Of a stretch of DNA of 64,000 bases, positions 1-9,802 are shown piece by piece. A program made the translations under genes and the position numbers. The DNA is from Microvirga tunisiensis (GTDB taxonomy: Bacteria > Pseudomonadota > Alphaproteobacteria > Rhizobiales > Beijerinckiaceae), in the NCBI RefSeq assembly GCF_009296175.1, contig NZ_VOSK01000011.1, forward strand, positions 1-64,000, written 5' to 3'. A model generated the notes under the pieces. That model saw nothing but the letters and a program-made list of their open reading frames with translations, did not search any database and was not told where the DNA came from. Numbering within the stretch: the stretch's first letter is position 1; each line of letters begins with the position of its first letter.

Positions 1-21
1 CTCCTGATCGAGCCGGCTCAT
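1..21 (-). CDS. possible 5' end of a gene running off the left edge
   Basis: An ATG on the minus strand at 21-19 follows a GGAGGAG stretch and opens a frame (MSRLDQE) that leaves the window after seven codons. The ribosome-binding-like sequence is the only support, and the spacing of about three bases is short. No product can be named. It would be transcribed away from the transposase remnant. Confidence 0.2.
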
Positions 22-122
22 GCGCTCCTCCGTGTCGTCCCGTGACACGGTAGGTCGACTTCAACCGGAGGCGACATCTCGTAAATCTGGCCGTCGCCTT
101 ACTCACACATTCGCGCGTCGCG

Positions 123-389
123 CTACACTAATGTCGGACCGAAATCGGCATAGTTGGCCTTGATGAGCGCCAGAGCCTCGGTACGCACGGCCGCCGGATA
201 ACAGCGGTTGCTGGGTTTGCCGCGACGCGTGGACACGAGGGCTTTGGGGCCATGAGCCCGATAGGCCTTGAGGAGGCGGAAGACCTGCCGGCGGGTGAGC
301 CGCATCAGCTGGGCAGCCTCATGGACGGTGATGCGCTCTGCCATCACGTCGTGCAGAACATGCATCCGATCGATCTCGGGACGGCTCAT
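123..389 (-). pseudogene. truncated transposase N-terminus (ISNCY-like, helix-turn-helix part only)
   Basis: The translated product begins MSRPEIDRMHVL and has a helix-turn-helix region of the kind that opens ISNCY-type transposases (HEAAQLMRLTRRQVFRLLKAY), then a basic TRRGKPSNR stretch. The frame stops at TAG just after DFGPTL, the point where full-length relatives continue into the DDE catalytic domain. Nothing resembling that domain is seen on either strand to the left. The piece is therefore a dead insertion-sequence remnant. The frame is open upstream to 434, but the ATG at 389 gives the family-like N-terminus. The family name is from memory of related proteins and is moderately sure. 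Confidence 0.6.
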
Positions 390-440
390 GGCAAGGACCA
401 CCATAGAAACGAAGCTCTCTGCTGCAAACGACACCGGGAG

Positions 441-479
441 GAGGTGACATTTGTAACGAGGAGAGCGGTGACATCTCTA
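441..479. repeat. short direct repeats upstream of the transposase remnant (possible IS end)
   Basis: GGTGACATTTGTA at 443-455 and GGTGACATCTCTA at 467-479 are direct repeats just outside the transposase start. A third related copy (AGGCGACATCTCGTA) lies near 66-80. Repeated subterminal motifs of this type are found at ends of some insertion sequences. No clear inverted partner or target duplication was found. The rest of 435-604 holds no gene that I can support. Confidence 0.3.
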
Positions 480-604
480 TCGAGGGTCTACAAACAAAAT
501 TCGCATAAGATATATTATGGAACTTAAATTGGTCCGGCTTCGGAGAGAGATACGCTTGTGGCCGTTTCCACCGCGCTTTTCCGGCTCCCTCGTGACGTTC
601 AGCG

Positions 605-1405
605 TCAGCGCGCTTCGATCTGCAACCCATCGTAAGCGGGTTCGATATGCTGCGGCAGCTCTCGCCGCAACGTCTCGTAATCCAGGTCCGTGTGCAGGTT
701 CGTCAGGATGGCGCGTTTCGGCCTGACCTTCTCGATCAGCTCCAAAGCTTCCGACAGCGAGAAATGCGACGGATGCGGCGTGTGGCGCAAGGCATCCAGG
801 ATCAGGATCTCCAAGCCCTCCAGGCTCGACAGGCTCTCCTCGGGCATGTGGCTCACGTCCGGCGCGTAAGCGATACTGCCGAACCGGAAGCCCAAGGCAT
901 CGATATCCCCGTGGACCATCCGGAACGGCAAGGCCTCAATGGCGCCGCCTGGCCCGGGAACCGCGGTCGTCACGCCAGACTGCAGATGGCGCATCTTCAG
1001 GATCGGCGGATAGCTGCTGCCGGCCGGCGTATCGAAGCAGTAGCCGAACCGTATCTGGAGCAGTTCGCTCGTCATCCGGTCGGCATAGACCGGGATCCGC
1101 TGATGCTGGACAATGGCGAGCGGACGCAGATCGTCGATCCCATGGATATGGTCCGCATGCTCATGGGTGATGAGAACGGCGTCGAGGCGCCGGACATCGG
1201 CTCCAAGAAGCTGCTCCCGTAGATCGGGAGTGGTATCGACAAGAACGGCCGTGGTCGAACCCCCAGGGCCCGTTTTCTCGACCAGAATCGAGCAGCGCCG
1301 GCGGCGATTCTTGGGGTTGGAAGGATCGCAGGCGCCCCAACCCACGCCGACGCGCGGGACGCCGGCTGAGGATCCGCAACCGAGGATCGTCACTCTCAAG
1401 GTCAT
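605..1405 (-). CDS. MBL-fold metallo-hydrolase (PhnP/lactamase_B_2 type)
   Basis: This 266-residue cytoplasmic protein has the metallo-beta-lactamase signature HEHADH at residues 81-86, with further metal-binding histidines and aspartates downstream (residues near VHGD, and the ILTNLHTDLDY motif near the C-terminus). The opening motif LGCGSSAGVPR is typical of the PhnP-like phosphodiesterase branch. Members cleave cyclic phosphodiesters or related compounds, but the substrate here is unknown. Its start overlaps the stop of the tatD-type gene by four bases (ATGA), so the two are translationally coupled, an arrangement common in alphaproteobacteria. Confidence 0.85.
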   Translation of the reverse strand: MTLRVTILGCGSSAGVPRVGVGWGACDPSNPKNRRRRCSILVEKTGPGGSTTAVLVDTTPDLREQLLGADVRRLDAVLITHEHADHIHGIDDLRPLAIVQHQRIPVYADRMTSELLQIRFGYCFDTPAGSSYPPILKMRHLQSGVTTAVPGPGGAIEALPFRMVHGDIDALGFRFGSIAYAPDVSHMPEESLSSLEGLEILILDALRHTPHPSHFSLSEALELIEKVRPKRAILTNLHTDLDYETLRRELPQHIEPAYDGLQIEAR

Positions 1406-2211
1406 GATGCGAGCGCCTGTCCCGATGCCGCGTCGGCAGCGGCTGCCTTGGAAAACAGGCGGTAGAAGTTCGCCGTCGTTAAAGTGGCGACGTCCTGATC
1501 TGTCATTCCGGTGACGTCCGCGAGTACATGGGCGGTGTGAGCCACGAAGGCCGGCTCATTGGTCTTTCCGCGATGCGGGACAGGGGCCAGATAGGGCGCG
1601 TCCGTCTCGACGAGCAGACGCTCATGGGGAATGGCCGCCGCGATCCGGCGGATCTCCTCCGAGTTCCTGAAGGTCAGGATGCCGGAGAAGGAGACGGAGA
1701 GCCCGAGCTCGACGCCGACCCGAGCCAGCTTCTCGCCGGACGAGAAGCAGTGGAGAACCGCATCGAAGCGCCCTCGCCTCATCTCCTCGGACAAGATTCG
1801 GATCATGTCCTCGTCGGCGTTGCGGGCATGTATGACCAACGGCAATCCGGTTTCCCGAGCCGCCTCGATATGGGTACGAAACACCCGCTGCTGCACGTCG
1901 TGCGGGCTCTTGTCGTAGTGATAATCGAGGCCAGCTTCGCCAATGGCGACGCAGCGCGGATGCACGGAGAGCTCAATCAGCCGCTCGGTCGGCACATCTG
2001 GTTCAGCGGCCGCATTGTGAGGGTGCGTTCCGACAGTGCAGAAGATGCTGTCATGCGCCTCGGCCAAGGCACGGTAGGACTCGAAGCGCGACACATGGGT
2101 TGAGATCGTCACCAGGCGCCCCACGCCGGCAGCAGAGGCCGCGGCCAGAACCTCGGGGAGGCGACTTTGAAAGTCCGGGAAATCCAGGTGGCAATGACTG
2201 TCAACCAGCAT
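1402..2211 (-). CDS. TatD family hydrolase (YcfH-type DNase)
   Basis: The 269-residue protein shows the TatD pattern: metal-binding HCH at residues 6-8 in DSHCHLDFP, the EAGLDYHYD segment, an IHARN segment and a C-terminal ETDAPYLAPVPHRGK motif. Family members are metal-dependent 3'-5' nucleases or deoxyribonucleases. It lies upstream of and overlaps the MBL-fold gene. In many alphaproteobacteria this gene follows holB and metG directly; here a glycosidase gene sits between metG and it. Confidence 0.9.
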   Translation of the reverse strand: MLVDSHCHLDFPDFQSRLPEVLAAASAAGVGRLVTISTHVSRFESYRALAEAHDSIFCTVGTHPHNAAAEPDVPTERLIELSVHPRCVAIGEAGLDYHYDKSPHDVQQRVFRTHIEAARETGLPLVIHARNADEDMIRILSEEMRRGRFDAVLHCFSSGEKLARVGVELGLSVSFSGILTFRNSEEIRRIAAAIPHERLLVETDAPYLAPVPHRGKTNEPAFVAHTAHVLADVTGMTDQDVATLTTANFYRLFSKAAAADAASGQALAS

Positions 2212-2269
2212 GGGTGAAGGCGCCCTCCTCTGCGGCGGCTAGCTGCATAAATCGGATCAGCTCATCCGT

Positions 2270-3601
2270 CTACCGACGTACGCCGTGCGCCGTTGCCACT
2301 GGCTCGTCGTCTTCCTTGGCCTCCTTGTGCAGCATCTTGCGCAGCCTCTCCTGATGCCTGCGGACTGGAGCCTCGTCTTGGTCCTGAGGCCGGACAACGG
2401 GCACAGCCAGGCACACGCTCTGGGCCGGAAGCACATCGCACCAGTCATGGATCAGCTGCTTGTAGCAGCGCCCCACCGGACGGATGTTGCGATCGAGATC
2501 ATAGAGACCCACGGGCGTGACTCGGTTGTTTTCCTCCCGAAGCGCGGTATCCCAATCCATCTGGTCGGTGAGCGAGTACCAGGTGAACCCGACGATGGGC
2601 ACGCCGGTATTGCGGACCCTCAGCACATTCGCCCATTGCTTCCAGAGCCAGTTGACGGCCTCGTCGCCGTTGGGACCCTCCATGAGGTTCGTCTCGGTGT
2701 GCATCACCGGCAGCCGGTAGCGTTCATAATATTGCCGGGTAATCTCGTCGTAGCCGAATATGTCGCCGGCCGCCCTTGTGTTGCCATCCGCCTGAACCCT
2801 GTGCTCGTTGGTGACGTAGTAGTCGTTCCCCATGATGCAGTGATGGCGCAGGGACGAGCGGCTGAGGAAGAAATGGTACTCGTCCCGCGTCATGCCGCTA
2901 TCCATCAGGAATTCGTACATTTCGGAGTCGAGCCGCCGGCCGTAATTCAGGTCGAGTGACAGGAAACGCCGGGCATTCATGATCTCGGCCGGCTTGATGG
3001 CAGCCGGATTGTCCGCATGGAAATACTCGGACGACTCGCTCTGGATGAACAACGCGTCCGGGCGAACCTTCAGGATCCGCTCCATGGCCAGCACATTGGC
3101 CATCACGATGTGCTTGAGAGCCGTCACGAAAGCTTGATCGCTGCGCAATTGCTCGTTCCACCAGCCATAGGCAGCCGAGAACTGGGCGCAGATGAACATC
3201 TCGTTGATGGGCGTGTAGAGCTGAACCCAGGGAAAGCGGCGCGCGAAGTCTTCAGCGTAAGTTGCGAAAAGTTCAGGGAAATCTGGATTTTGAAAGTTGC
3301 CGATCCAATCCGGAACGCCGAAGTGACAGAGATCGACGATGGGGATGATATTGCGGCGCAGGATCTCGGCGAAGGTCATGTCCGCGAAGGACCAGTCGTA
3401 ACGGCCCGGACCGATGAAGGTCTTGTGGAGTGGTGGACCGTAGCGCAGGACCTGGATGTCGAGTTCGTCCAGAAGCTCGAAATCCGTCCGCCAATGGGTG
3501 TAATGGCCGCATTTCTCCATCTGATCGATGCGCGTGCGGCCATTATTGATGGTCGGGATGCTGTTCTCGATCCCGGTGGCGAACATGAAGGTGGTGAACA
3601 T
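2270..3601 (-). CDS. glycoside hydrolase family 1-like protein
   Basis: The predicted 443-residue protein has a GH1-type barrel. A TPINE motif carries the presumed acid/base Glu134, and HTETN carries the presumed nucleophile Glu303 (ITENG in classical members). No signal peptide is seen, so it should be cytoplasmic. The C-terminal 50 residues after the barrel are highly charged and look like a tail. The ATG at 3601 was chosen over the TTG at 3628 because the protein then begins at the conserved region. The gene sits between metG and the tatD-type gene and looks like an insertion into a housekeeping block. The substrate cannot be told; relatives act on beta-glucosides or related sugars. Confidence 0.75.
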   Translation of the reverse strand: MFTTFMFATGIENSIPTINNGRTRIDQMEKCGHYTHWRTDFELLDELDIQVLRYGPPLHKTFIGPGRYDWSFADMTFAEILRRNIIPIVDLCHFGVPDWIGNFQNPDFPELFATYAEDFARRFPWVQLYTPINEMFICAQFSAAYGWWNEQLRSDQAFVTALKHIVMANVLAMERILKVRPDALFIQSESSEYFHADNPAAIKPAEIMNARRFLSLDLNYGRRLDSEMYEFLMDSGMTRDEYHFFLSRSSLRHHCIMGNDYYVTNEHRVQADGNTRAAGDIFGYDEITRQYYERYRLPVMHTETNLMEGPNGDEAVNWLWKQWANVLRVRNTGVPIVGFTWYSLTDQMDWDTALREENNRVTPVGLYDLDRNIRPVGRCYKQLIHDWCDVLPAQSVCLAVPVVRPQDQDEAPVRRHQERLRKMLHKEAKEDDEPVATAHGVRR

Positions 3602-3649
3602 CGTGCGCTTCCGCTGAGGGCCCCTCAAAGGCCAATCAAAGCGGACGCG

Positions 3650-5200
3650 TCAGGACGCCTCCGCCTCGATATAACGCGGGAAAATCGGTGCAGGTTGCGG
3701 AAGGGCCGTCCCAGCCACCAGGCGATGCTCCGGCCCGACGGCAGCAAGCACCCTACCCTCCAGCGGAATCGCCAGCAGGTCGAGAAGCTTGGCAGCTGCC
3801 GTCGGTACGAACGGCTGAGCCAGAATGCCGACTGCCCGCAACACCTCGGCCGTCACATAAAGGACCGTGTTCATCCGCGCCGCGTCGCTCTTGCGCAGCA
3901 CCCAGGGCTCCTGAGACGCGAAATAACGATTGGCCTCCGCCACCACGGCCCAGATCTCGGCAAGCGTGGAGTGGACGGCAAAATCCTTCATGGCCGCCCT
4001 CGTCTTCGTCGGCAAGGCATCCGCCAGCCAGAGAATGTCCTGATCGGCCTGGGTGAACTCGCCGGGCTGCGGCACGGCGGAATCGCAGTTCTTTGCGATC
4101 ATGGACAGGGAGCGCTGGGCCAGGTTGCCGAGATCGTTGGCCAGATCCGCATTGATGCGGTTGACGATGGCCTCGTGCGAGTAGTTTCCGTCCTGGCCGA
4201 AGGGTACCTCACGCATGAAGAAGTAGCGGATCTGGTCGACGCCATAGATGTCGGCGAGGTCAAACGGATCGACCACGTTCCCAACCGACTTCGACATCTT
4301 CTCGCCCTTGTTGAGCAGGAACCCGTGCCCGAAGACGCGTTTCGGCAGCGGCAACTCGGCCGACATGAGGAAGGCCGGCCAATAGACCGTGTGGAAGCGC
4401 ACGATATCCTTGCCGATGATATGCACGTCGGCTGGCCAATAGTGCCAGCGCGGGTCGCTTTCGTTCGGGAAGCCGCAGCCGGTCACGTAGTTGTTGAGGG
4501 CGTCGATCCACACGTACATCACGTGCTTCGGATCACCCGGCACCGGCAAGCCCCAATTGAAGGTCGTGCGGCTGATCGAGAGATCCTGCAGGCCGGAACG
4601 GACGAAACTCGTGATCTCGTTGCGGCGGGTCTCCGGACTGATGAAGTCCGGATTGGCCTCATAATGGGCGAGGAGCCGGTCCTGATAGGCTGACAGGCGG
4701 AAGAAATAGCTCTCCTCTTCGATCCACTCGACCGGCGTACCCGTCGGCGCGCGCCAGCTGCCGTCGGGCTGCTTCGTCAGCTCACTCTCGTCGAAATAGG
4801 CCTCGTCCCGGACCGAGTACCAGCCGGAATACTTCGAGAGATAGATATCGCCCTTCTCCTGCATCCGGCGCCAGAGTTCCTGGGTCGAGGGCAGGTGATC
4901 GGCATCCGTGGTGCGGATGAACCGGTCATAGGAGCAGTCGAGCCGGTCGGCCATAGCCTTGAACTTGGCGGCCATCTCATCGACGAAGGCCTTGGGCGTC
5001 GTGCCGCTCTTATCGGCCGTCTGCTGAATTTTCAGGCCGTGCTCGTCCGTGCCTGTCATGAAGAACACATCGTAGCCGTCGATGCGCTTGAAGCGCGCGA
5101 TCGCATCGGATGCGACGACCTCGTAGGCATGACCGATATGGGGGGCCCCATTCGGGTACGAGATAGCCGTGGTGATGTAGAACTTCTGCTTGTCGGCCAT
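3650..5200 (-). CDS. metG: methionine--tRNA ligase
   Basis: This 516-residue class I synthetase charges tRNA-Met. It carries HIGH at residues 21-24 and KMSKS near residue 300, in the order expected for the Rossmann catalytic core, followed by an alpha-helical anticodon-binding domain. The length fits the short bacterial form without the C-terminal EMAP/dimerisation domain. It follows holB with a 44-bp gap and is probably cotranscribed with tmk and holB. Confidence 0.97.
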   Translation of the reverse strand: MADKQKFYITTAISYPNGAPHIGHAYEVVASDAIARFKRIDGYDVFFMTGTDEHGLKIQQTADKSGTTPKAFVDEMAAKFKAMADRLDCSYDRFIRTTDADHLPSTQELWRRMQEKGDIYLSKYSGWYSVRDEAYFDESELTKQPDGSWRAPTGTPVEWIEEESYFFRLSAYQDRLLAHYEANPDFISPETRRNEITSFVRSGLQDLSISRTTFNWGLPVPGDPKHVMYVWIDALNNYVTGCGFPNESDPRWHYWPADVHIIGKDIVRFHTVYWPAFLMSAELPLPKRVFGHGFLLNKGEKMSKSVGNVVDPFDLADIYGVDQIRYFFMREVPFGQDGNYSHEAIVNRINADLANDLGNLAQRSLSMIAKNCDSAVPQPGEFTQADQDILWLADALPTKTRAAMKDFAVHSTLAEIWAVVAEANRYFASQEPWVLRKSDAARMNTVLYVTAEVLRAVGILAQPFVPTAAAKLLDLLAIPLEGRVLAAVGPEHRLVAGTALPQPAPIFPRYIEAEAS

Positions 5201-5244
5201 GTCGAATCCTAAGTCCTGAAATCAAAAACCCTTCGGACGGGGCT

Positions 5245-6309
5245 TCAAGCCGCTCGCCGAACCGCGTCGGCGAGATCGTCGAATATCGTCAGGATGAAGG
5301 GCCGACGGTCGAGGTTGAACACGTCGATCTCGCGCGCCGAACGGTCGATCTTCTCACATACCTCTACCAACGGCGCAAGGCGGGACGCGCCGAGCCCTGC
5401 CCTCTCGTGAAGCCTCTCCGATACCCAGCGCTGCACCGTTTCCAGGGTCAGCTCATAGCTGTCGTCCGCATCCCGCCTGGCGAGAGCTTCCGCAAGTGCG
5501 AGGACCTGCTTGGTGTCGGTTTTCGGCAATCCGTTCAGAAGCCGTGTGACCTGATCGATGAAAGCAACCTTGTCGGCGTCGAGCAGTTCCAGGGTGCGCC
5601 GAACAGAACCTTCCCCATAGCGCAACGCCTGATCCACCACATCCTGCGGGATATCGGTCCAGGGGGAGCCGAGGGAAGCGATGGCCCCTTTGATGTCCCT
5701 TTCCTCGAGGGGGCGGAGCAGAAGGCGCCGACAGCGCGAACGGATAGTGGGGAGAATCCTTTGGGGAGCATGGCTGACGATCAGAAAGAGCGAGCGCGGC
5801 GGCGGCTCCTCGATCACCTTGAGCAGCGCATTGGCGCTTGAGATCGTCAGGTCCTCGGCGCTGTCGACGACACAGACCCGGTAGCCGCCATCGGCCGCCG
5901 TGGAGCCGAACATGCCAAGCGCCCGGCGGACCGCATCGACGGGAATGGTCGCCGACGGCCCCTTCTTGTCCGTAGCCGGAGCCCTCCGCAGAACCGAAAG
6001 GTTAGGATGCGAGAGAGCCACCACCTGGCGCGCCACATGCGAGTCGGCAGGCACATCCAGGCTTGAAATGGCTCGATCATTGCTCTTTCGGGGATCAAGA
6101 ACCGTTCGCGCGACGCGATAGGCCAGGGTCGCCTTGCCGATTCCCTGCGCGCCGCCAATCAACCAGGCATGGTGAAGACGACCGCTGCGAAGGCCTTCCA
6201 GGAAGGCTTCCTCACCCTCCCGATGGCCGAAGAGGGCGAATTGCTCCCGGGGATGCGGCGCACCCTCGAACTGATCCGGTTCGGCCACGTCCTGATCGTC
6301 ACGCGGCAT
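5245..6309 (-). CDS. holB: DNA polymerase III subunit delta'
   Basis: The 354-residue protein is an AAA+ clamp-loader subunit. A P-loop GGAQGIGKAT lies near residue 55, followed by VDSAEDLTISSANALLKVIEEPP (DEAH-box equivalent region and sensor) and the SRCRRL arginine-finger region. The order P-loop, NALLK-EEPP and SRC is diagnostic for delta' of the clamp loader. The start ATG lies inside the end of tmk, giving an 11-bp overlap and suggesting coupled translation. Confidence 0.93.
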   Translation of the reverse strand: MPRDDQDVAEPDQFEGAPHPREQFALFGHREGEEAFLEGLRSGRLHHAWLIGGAQGIGKATLAYRVARTVLDPRKSNDRAISSLDVPADSHVARQVVALSHPNLSVLRRAPATDKKGPSATIPVDAVRRALGMFGSTAADGGYRVCVVDSAEDLTISSANALLKVIEEPPPRSLFLIVSHAPQRILPTIRSRCRRLLLRPLEERDIKGAIASLGSPWTDIPQDVVDQALRYGEGSVRRTLELLDADKVAFIDQVTRLLNGLPKTDTKQVLALAEALARRDADDSYELTLETVQRWVSERLHERAGLGASRLAPLVEVCEKIDRSAREIDVFNLDRRPFILTIFDDLADAVRRAA

Positions 6310-6973
6310 CGGGGGACCTCACCGCCTGTTCGGTCATTTGAGGAAGGCGCTCTTGCAAGGCCGCCCAGATCGCGGTTTCGACCTCATCGGGATCCTGGTC
6401 CGCATTGATCACCACGCACCGTTTCGGTTCGGATCGGGCAATGGACAGATAGGCCTGACGAAGGGATTGGTGGAAGGAGATATCCTCTTCCTCAAACCGA
6501 TCCGCCCCCTCGCCTTTCCCTGCCTGCCGCGCTCCGGCCCGAGCAAGTCCGGTTTCGGCAGGAAGATCGAGGATGAAGGTCAGGTTGGGCTTCACACCCT
6601 GCAGGGTCACCTTCTCGAGCTGGTCGATCAAACCCTTGTCGATATTGCCCAAGGAGCCCTGATAGGCTCGGGTCGAATCCGCGAAACGGTCGCACAGAAC
6701 GTGGATCCCGCCCTTCAGCGCCGGCCCAATGGTCTTGTCGAGGTGGTCGATCCGGGCTGCGGCAAACAGCAGGGCCTCTGCGAAGGGTCCGAGTTGCTTG
6801 GCATGTCCCCCTAAGATGAAAGCGCGCAGTTCCTCGGCATACGGAGAGCCGCCGGGCTCGCGAGTCACGAGAACAGGCTGGGCGAGGTGTTGCAGCCGGC
6901 TTTTAAGCCTCTCGATCTGGGTCGACTTGCCCGCGCCCTCCCCGCCCTCGAACGTGATGAAGCAGCCTGCCAT
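6299..6973 (-). CDS. tmk: thymidylate kinase
   Basis: The 224-residue enzyme phosphorylates dTMP to dTDP. The P-loop GGEGAGKST is at residues 10-18, the TREPGG motif of the dTMP-binding loop follows, and DRFADSTRAYQG is the conserved DR(Y/F) segment. Its start overlaps the stop of the upstream carboxypeptidase gene by one base (TAATG). The order dac - tmk - holB - metG is a known alphaproteobacterial arrangement. Confidence 0.95.
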   Translation of the reverse strand: MAGCFITFEGGEGAGKSTQIERLKSRLQHLAQPVLVTREPGGSPYAEELRAFILGGHAKQLGPFAEALLFAAARIDHLDKTIGPALKGGIHVLCDRFADSTRAYQGSLGNIDKGLIDQLEKVTLQGVKPNLTFILDLPAETGLARAGARQAGKGEGADRFEEEDISFHQSLRQAYLSIARSEPKRCVVINADQDPDEVETAIWAALQERLPQMTEQAVRSPDAA

Positions 6974-8196
6974 TAAATGCCTTCGATCACGCTCGTGAAA
7001 GCGCGGCGGACCCAGCCCGTGCTGAATTCCAGCAGGCCGTCCAGGGCCCGCTGACTCAGCGTCCCTTCCTGGACGTCCTCATTGGCGTAAAGCGGCATCT
7101 CGAGAGCCTGCATGTCACCCCGATTGACCTGGAGCCGGGCCACTTCGGTTCCCTTCTGGACAGGGGCCTTCAGAGGACCGGTATAGACGATGCGAGCGGT
7201 GACCCGTTCGCCTTCTCCACGAGGCACAAGTACACGAATTGGCTTCTTGGACACAAGCGGGAGCGATCGCCTGTTCCCACCGAAAACCTGAGCTTCGCCG
7301 ACAACCTGCCCCTCAGCGAAGAGCTGCTGGGTTTCGAAGGCCCTGAAACCCCAATCCAGGAGTTTTCGGGATTCAGCCGCACGATCCTTCGCCGTCTTGA
7401 GACCATTCACGACCACGATCAGGCGCTGATCGTTCTGGACGGCTGATCCGATCAGGCCGTAGCCCGATTCATCGATATTGCCGGTCTTCAGCCCGTCTGC
7501 CCCAATATCGAGGAACACCAACGGATTGCGGTTCTGCTGGCGGATCTTGTTCCAGGTAAACTCACGCTCGCCGAAGATCTTGTAGAGGTCCGGATATGTC
7601 TCGATGATGTGAAGGGCGAGCTTCGACAGGTCCCGTACGGTGGTCTTCTGCTCCGGATGCCCGTAGCCGGTCGCGTTGCGGAAAGTCGACTTCGTGAGAC
7701 CGATCTGCTTGGCCCGCTCGTTCATCATGCGGGCAAAATTGTCTTCCGTACCGGCAACACCCTCGGCAATGGCGATGGCCGCGTCGTTGCCCGATTGAAT
7801 GATGAGGCCGCGCAGCAGATCCTCGAGCCGGATGGGTGTATTGACCTTGGCGAACATGGACGAGCCGCCGGAGCCCGCTCCCCCTTTCCGCCAAGCGTTC
7901 TCCGAGATCGTGAACTCGCTGTCGAAACTCAGGCGACCGTTCTTGATCTCGTTGAAAACCACCTCGGCCGTCATGGTCTTGGCCATGCTGGCAGGTGCGG
8001 TCAGTTCATCGGCATTCTTCTCGAAAAGGACCGCGTGGCTTCCTGCGTCCATAAGGATGGCGGTGGGCGCGCTGGTCTGAAAATTCTGCGCCTGCGCCTG
8101 CGCCACTTGCGGCCAAGCGGACACAAGGGAGATGGCACTCCACACAAAACCAAACACCGCCAGGCATCGGGCGACCTTAACGTGACGCATCGTCAA
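6973..8196 (-). CDS. D-alanyl-D-alanine carboxypeptidase (penicillin-binding protein 5/6 family)
   Basis: The 407-residue protein trims the terminal D-Ala from peptidoglycan stem peptides in the periplasm. It has an N-terminal signal peptide (hydrophobic run to about residue 36), the active-site SMAK (Ser70-Lys73), an SGN motif within QSGNDAA, and KTG within LKTGNIDES. A PBP5-type C-terminal domain follows and ends with an amphipathic segment that may anchor it to the membrane. It is followed directly by tmk. Confidence 0.93.
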   Translation of the reverse strand: MTMRHVKVARCLAVFGFVWSAISLVSAWPQVAQAQAQNFQTSAPTAILMDAGSHAVLFEKNADELTAPASMAKTMTAEVVFNEIKNGRLSFDSEFTISENAWRKGGAGSGGSSMFAKVNTPIRLEDLLRGLIIQSGNDAAIAIAEGVAGTEDNFARMMNERAKQIGLTKSTFRNATGYGHPEQKTTVRDLSKLALHIIETYPDLYKIFGEREFTWNKIRQQNRNPLVFLDIGADGLKTGNIDESGYGLIGSAVQNDQRLIVVVNGLKTAKDRAAESRKLLDWGFRAFETQQLFAEGQVVGEAQVFGGNRRSLPLVSKKPIRVLVPRGEGERVTARIVYTGPLKAPVQKGTEVARLQVNRGDMQALEMPLYANEDVQEGTLSQRALDGLLEFSTGWVRRAFTSVIEGI

Positions 8197-8317
8197 ATTC
8201 TCCAGGATATTCCCCTAGGAGACCCCGAATCTGTAGCGCGTCAACAACAAATCAACGCCCGGCCACGCTAGCCTGTGCGAGATGTTACATAGATCGGGTC
8301 GAGTTGAATTCTACGAG

Positions 8318-9388
8318 CTACCGAAGCACGAACTTCGAAGGATTGGCAGCCGAATATGCGCCGCTTCTCTGGAAGCCGGACGGCGCGTTGCTGGCGGGTG
8401 CCTCGTAGAGACTGGCGACCATCGGGCGCGACGCGGGAGCTGTCCCGGGAGCCGCTGAGCTGATCCGCGCGATCGGGCTTGCCGCACCCGGGATCGTTCC
8501 AAGGTCGAACGGACGCTCAGGCGGAAGCGGCACATTGCTGGCAACGGCGCCGGATCCGGCGGACTGGGGAGTACGAGCCGGTACCGAATAGGCCTCATCG
8601 TCAGGCTCGTAGGTACGAAGGGCGATGGCCTGGCGAGGAGCGTTCGGCCGTGGCGTCGCCTGGGCCACCATCGTCGGAGCCGAGCCGGTCAGGGTTGCCG
8701 GCTGCCCATCCGTCCGGAGGCTCGCCAAGAGAATCCGGTCATCGCTGCCGTTGGTGGAGGCGCGACCGACATACTCGACCCGCACTCGCGCAGTCCCCGA
8801 CTGCCGGAAGCCAAGTGCCGCGGCAGCCCGTTCGGATACGTCAATCACGCGGTTGCCATGAAACGGACCGCGATCATTCACGCGGACGATCATGGAATTG
8901 CCGTTCTGGAGATTCGTCACGCGGGCATAGCTTGGCAGCGGCATGGTCGTGTGGGCGGCCGCTATCGAATCGCGATCGAAGACCTCGCCATTGGCTGTCA
9001 TGCGGCCGTGGAAATTAGATCCATACCAGGAGGCTAGACCCTCGCTGGCCCGCGGCGTTTCATTCGGAACGTAGGTGCGGCCGGCAACCGTATATGGCTT
9101 GCCTACCATGTCGCGGCCGCCGCCCTTCGGAATAGGCTGGCCATCGGCGACAACCTTAGGGCTCGGAGCCACGCCATATTTGGGATCGATGCCCCCTCTG
9201 ACATTCGAGGAGCAGTTAGCTGCAGTCAGTGCGATCGCGGTCACGCCTGCAATGCGGAGGAGAGTCCATTGATTGAAGGAAGAGACACTTCCCTTCAATC
9301 CGGTTTTCGCTTCAGCGCGATCACAAAGCATATCGTCTCGCATCCTATCGTCTGTACGGTGCACGGCGTTGCCCCATTGCCCGGACAT
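8318..9388 (-). CDS. rlpA: RlpA-family septal ring lytic transglycosylase-like lipoprotein
   Basis: The 356-residue protein has a double-psi beta-barrel domain (GLASWYGSNFHGRMTANGE through VNDRGPF to IDVSERAAAALGF) characteristic of RlpA. A hydrophobic stretch ends in a lipobox-like TAANC with Cys59 as the likely lipidated residue. A long proline/alanine-rich tail replaces the SPOR domain of the E. coli protein. The ATG at 9388 was used. Its n-region is long for a lipoprotein, so a start at 9343 or 9331 is also possible. It probably cleaves or binds denuded peptidoglycan at the septum. Confidence 0.85.
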   Translation of the reverse strand: MSGQWGNAVHRTDDRMRDDMLCDRAEAKTGLKGSVSSFNQWTLLRIAGVTAIALTAANCSSNVRGGIDPKYGVAPSPKVVADGQPIPKGGGRDMVGKPYTVAGRTYVPNETPRASEGLASWYGSNFHGRMTANGEVFDRDSIAAAHTTMPLPSYARVTNLQNGNSMIVRVNDRGPFHGNRVIDVSERAAAALGFRQSGTARVRVEYVGRASTNGSDDRILLASLRTDGQPATLTGSAPTMVAQATPRPNAPRQAIALRTYEPDDEAYSVPARTPQSAGSGAVASNVPLPPERPFDLGTIPGAASPIARISSAAPGTAPASRPMVASLYEAPASNAPSGFQRSGAYSAANPSKFVLR

Positions 9389-9802
9389 CAAGTCAAAGTG
9401 GTTTGCGGGTCCTTAAAAAGAGGTTAAACGGCCGCGCTTGTCAATGGCTCAGCTCTAGAAATGAAACATTGTATCATTTGATAGATTTAGCCTATGGATC
9501 AATAAGATCCATCGGAATCTGTCAGTAAGACTTTAACGGAGACCGGCCTGAAAACTGCCGAAAGTGGCAAGGCGGCGGAATTCGACAACGAAGCTCTCAT
9601 CGCAGCAGCTCGAATAGATTTCCTATTTAGATCAGGCCCTTAGCACGCATTGATCATCCACGTGCCGTCAAGAGGTTTTGGCAAATGTCTATTGACCGTT
9701 TGCCTCGGGCTCCCGGTCAGATTCACGAGCTCATTTTGCGATGACTTGGTTAACGAAACGATCGCACCTGCCCGAAAGCCAAGCACCGACGGATCTGGAG
9801 AA
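9389..9802. other. intergenic region upstream of rlpA
   Basis: About 410 bp between the rlpA start and the tRNA gene. It is more AT-rich than its surroundings around 9460-9560, which fits a promoter for rlpA on the minus strand. Short open frames here have no recognisable product and one runs into the tRNA gene. I see no further gene. Confidence 0.4.

Noticed and set aside
1-480. Complete insertion sequence at the left edge
   Set aside because: Only the first third of the transposase remains, and no matching inverted end or target duplication is seen.
3017-4693. 558-codon plus-strand frame across the glycosidase and metG genes
   Set aside because: It runs antisense to two well-supported genes and its translation matches nothing recognisable.
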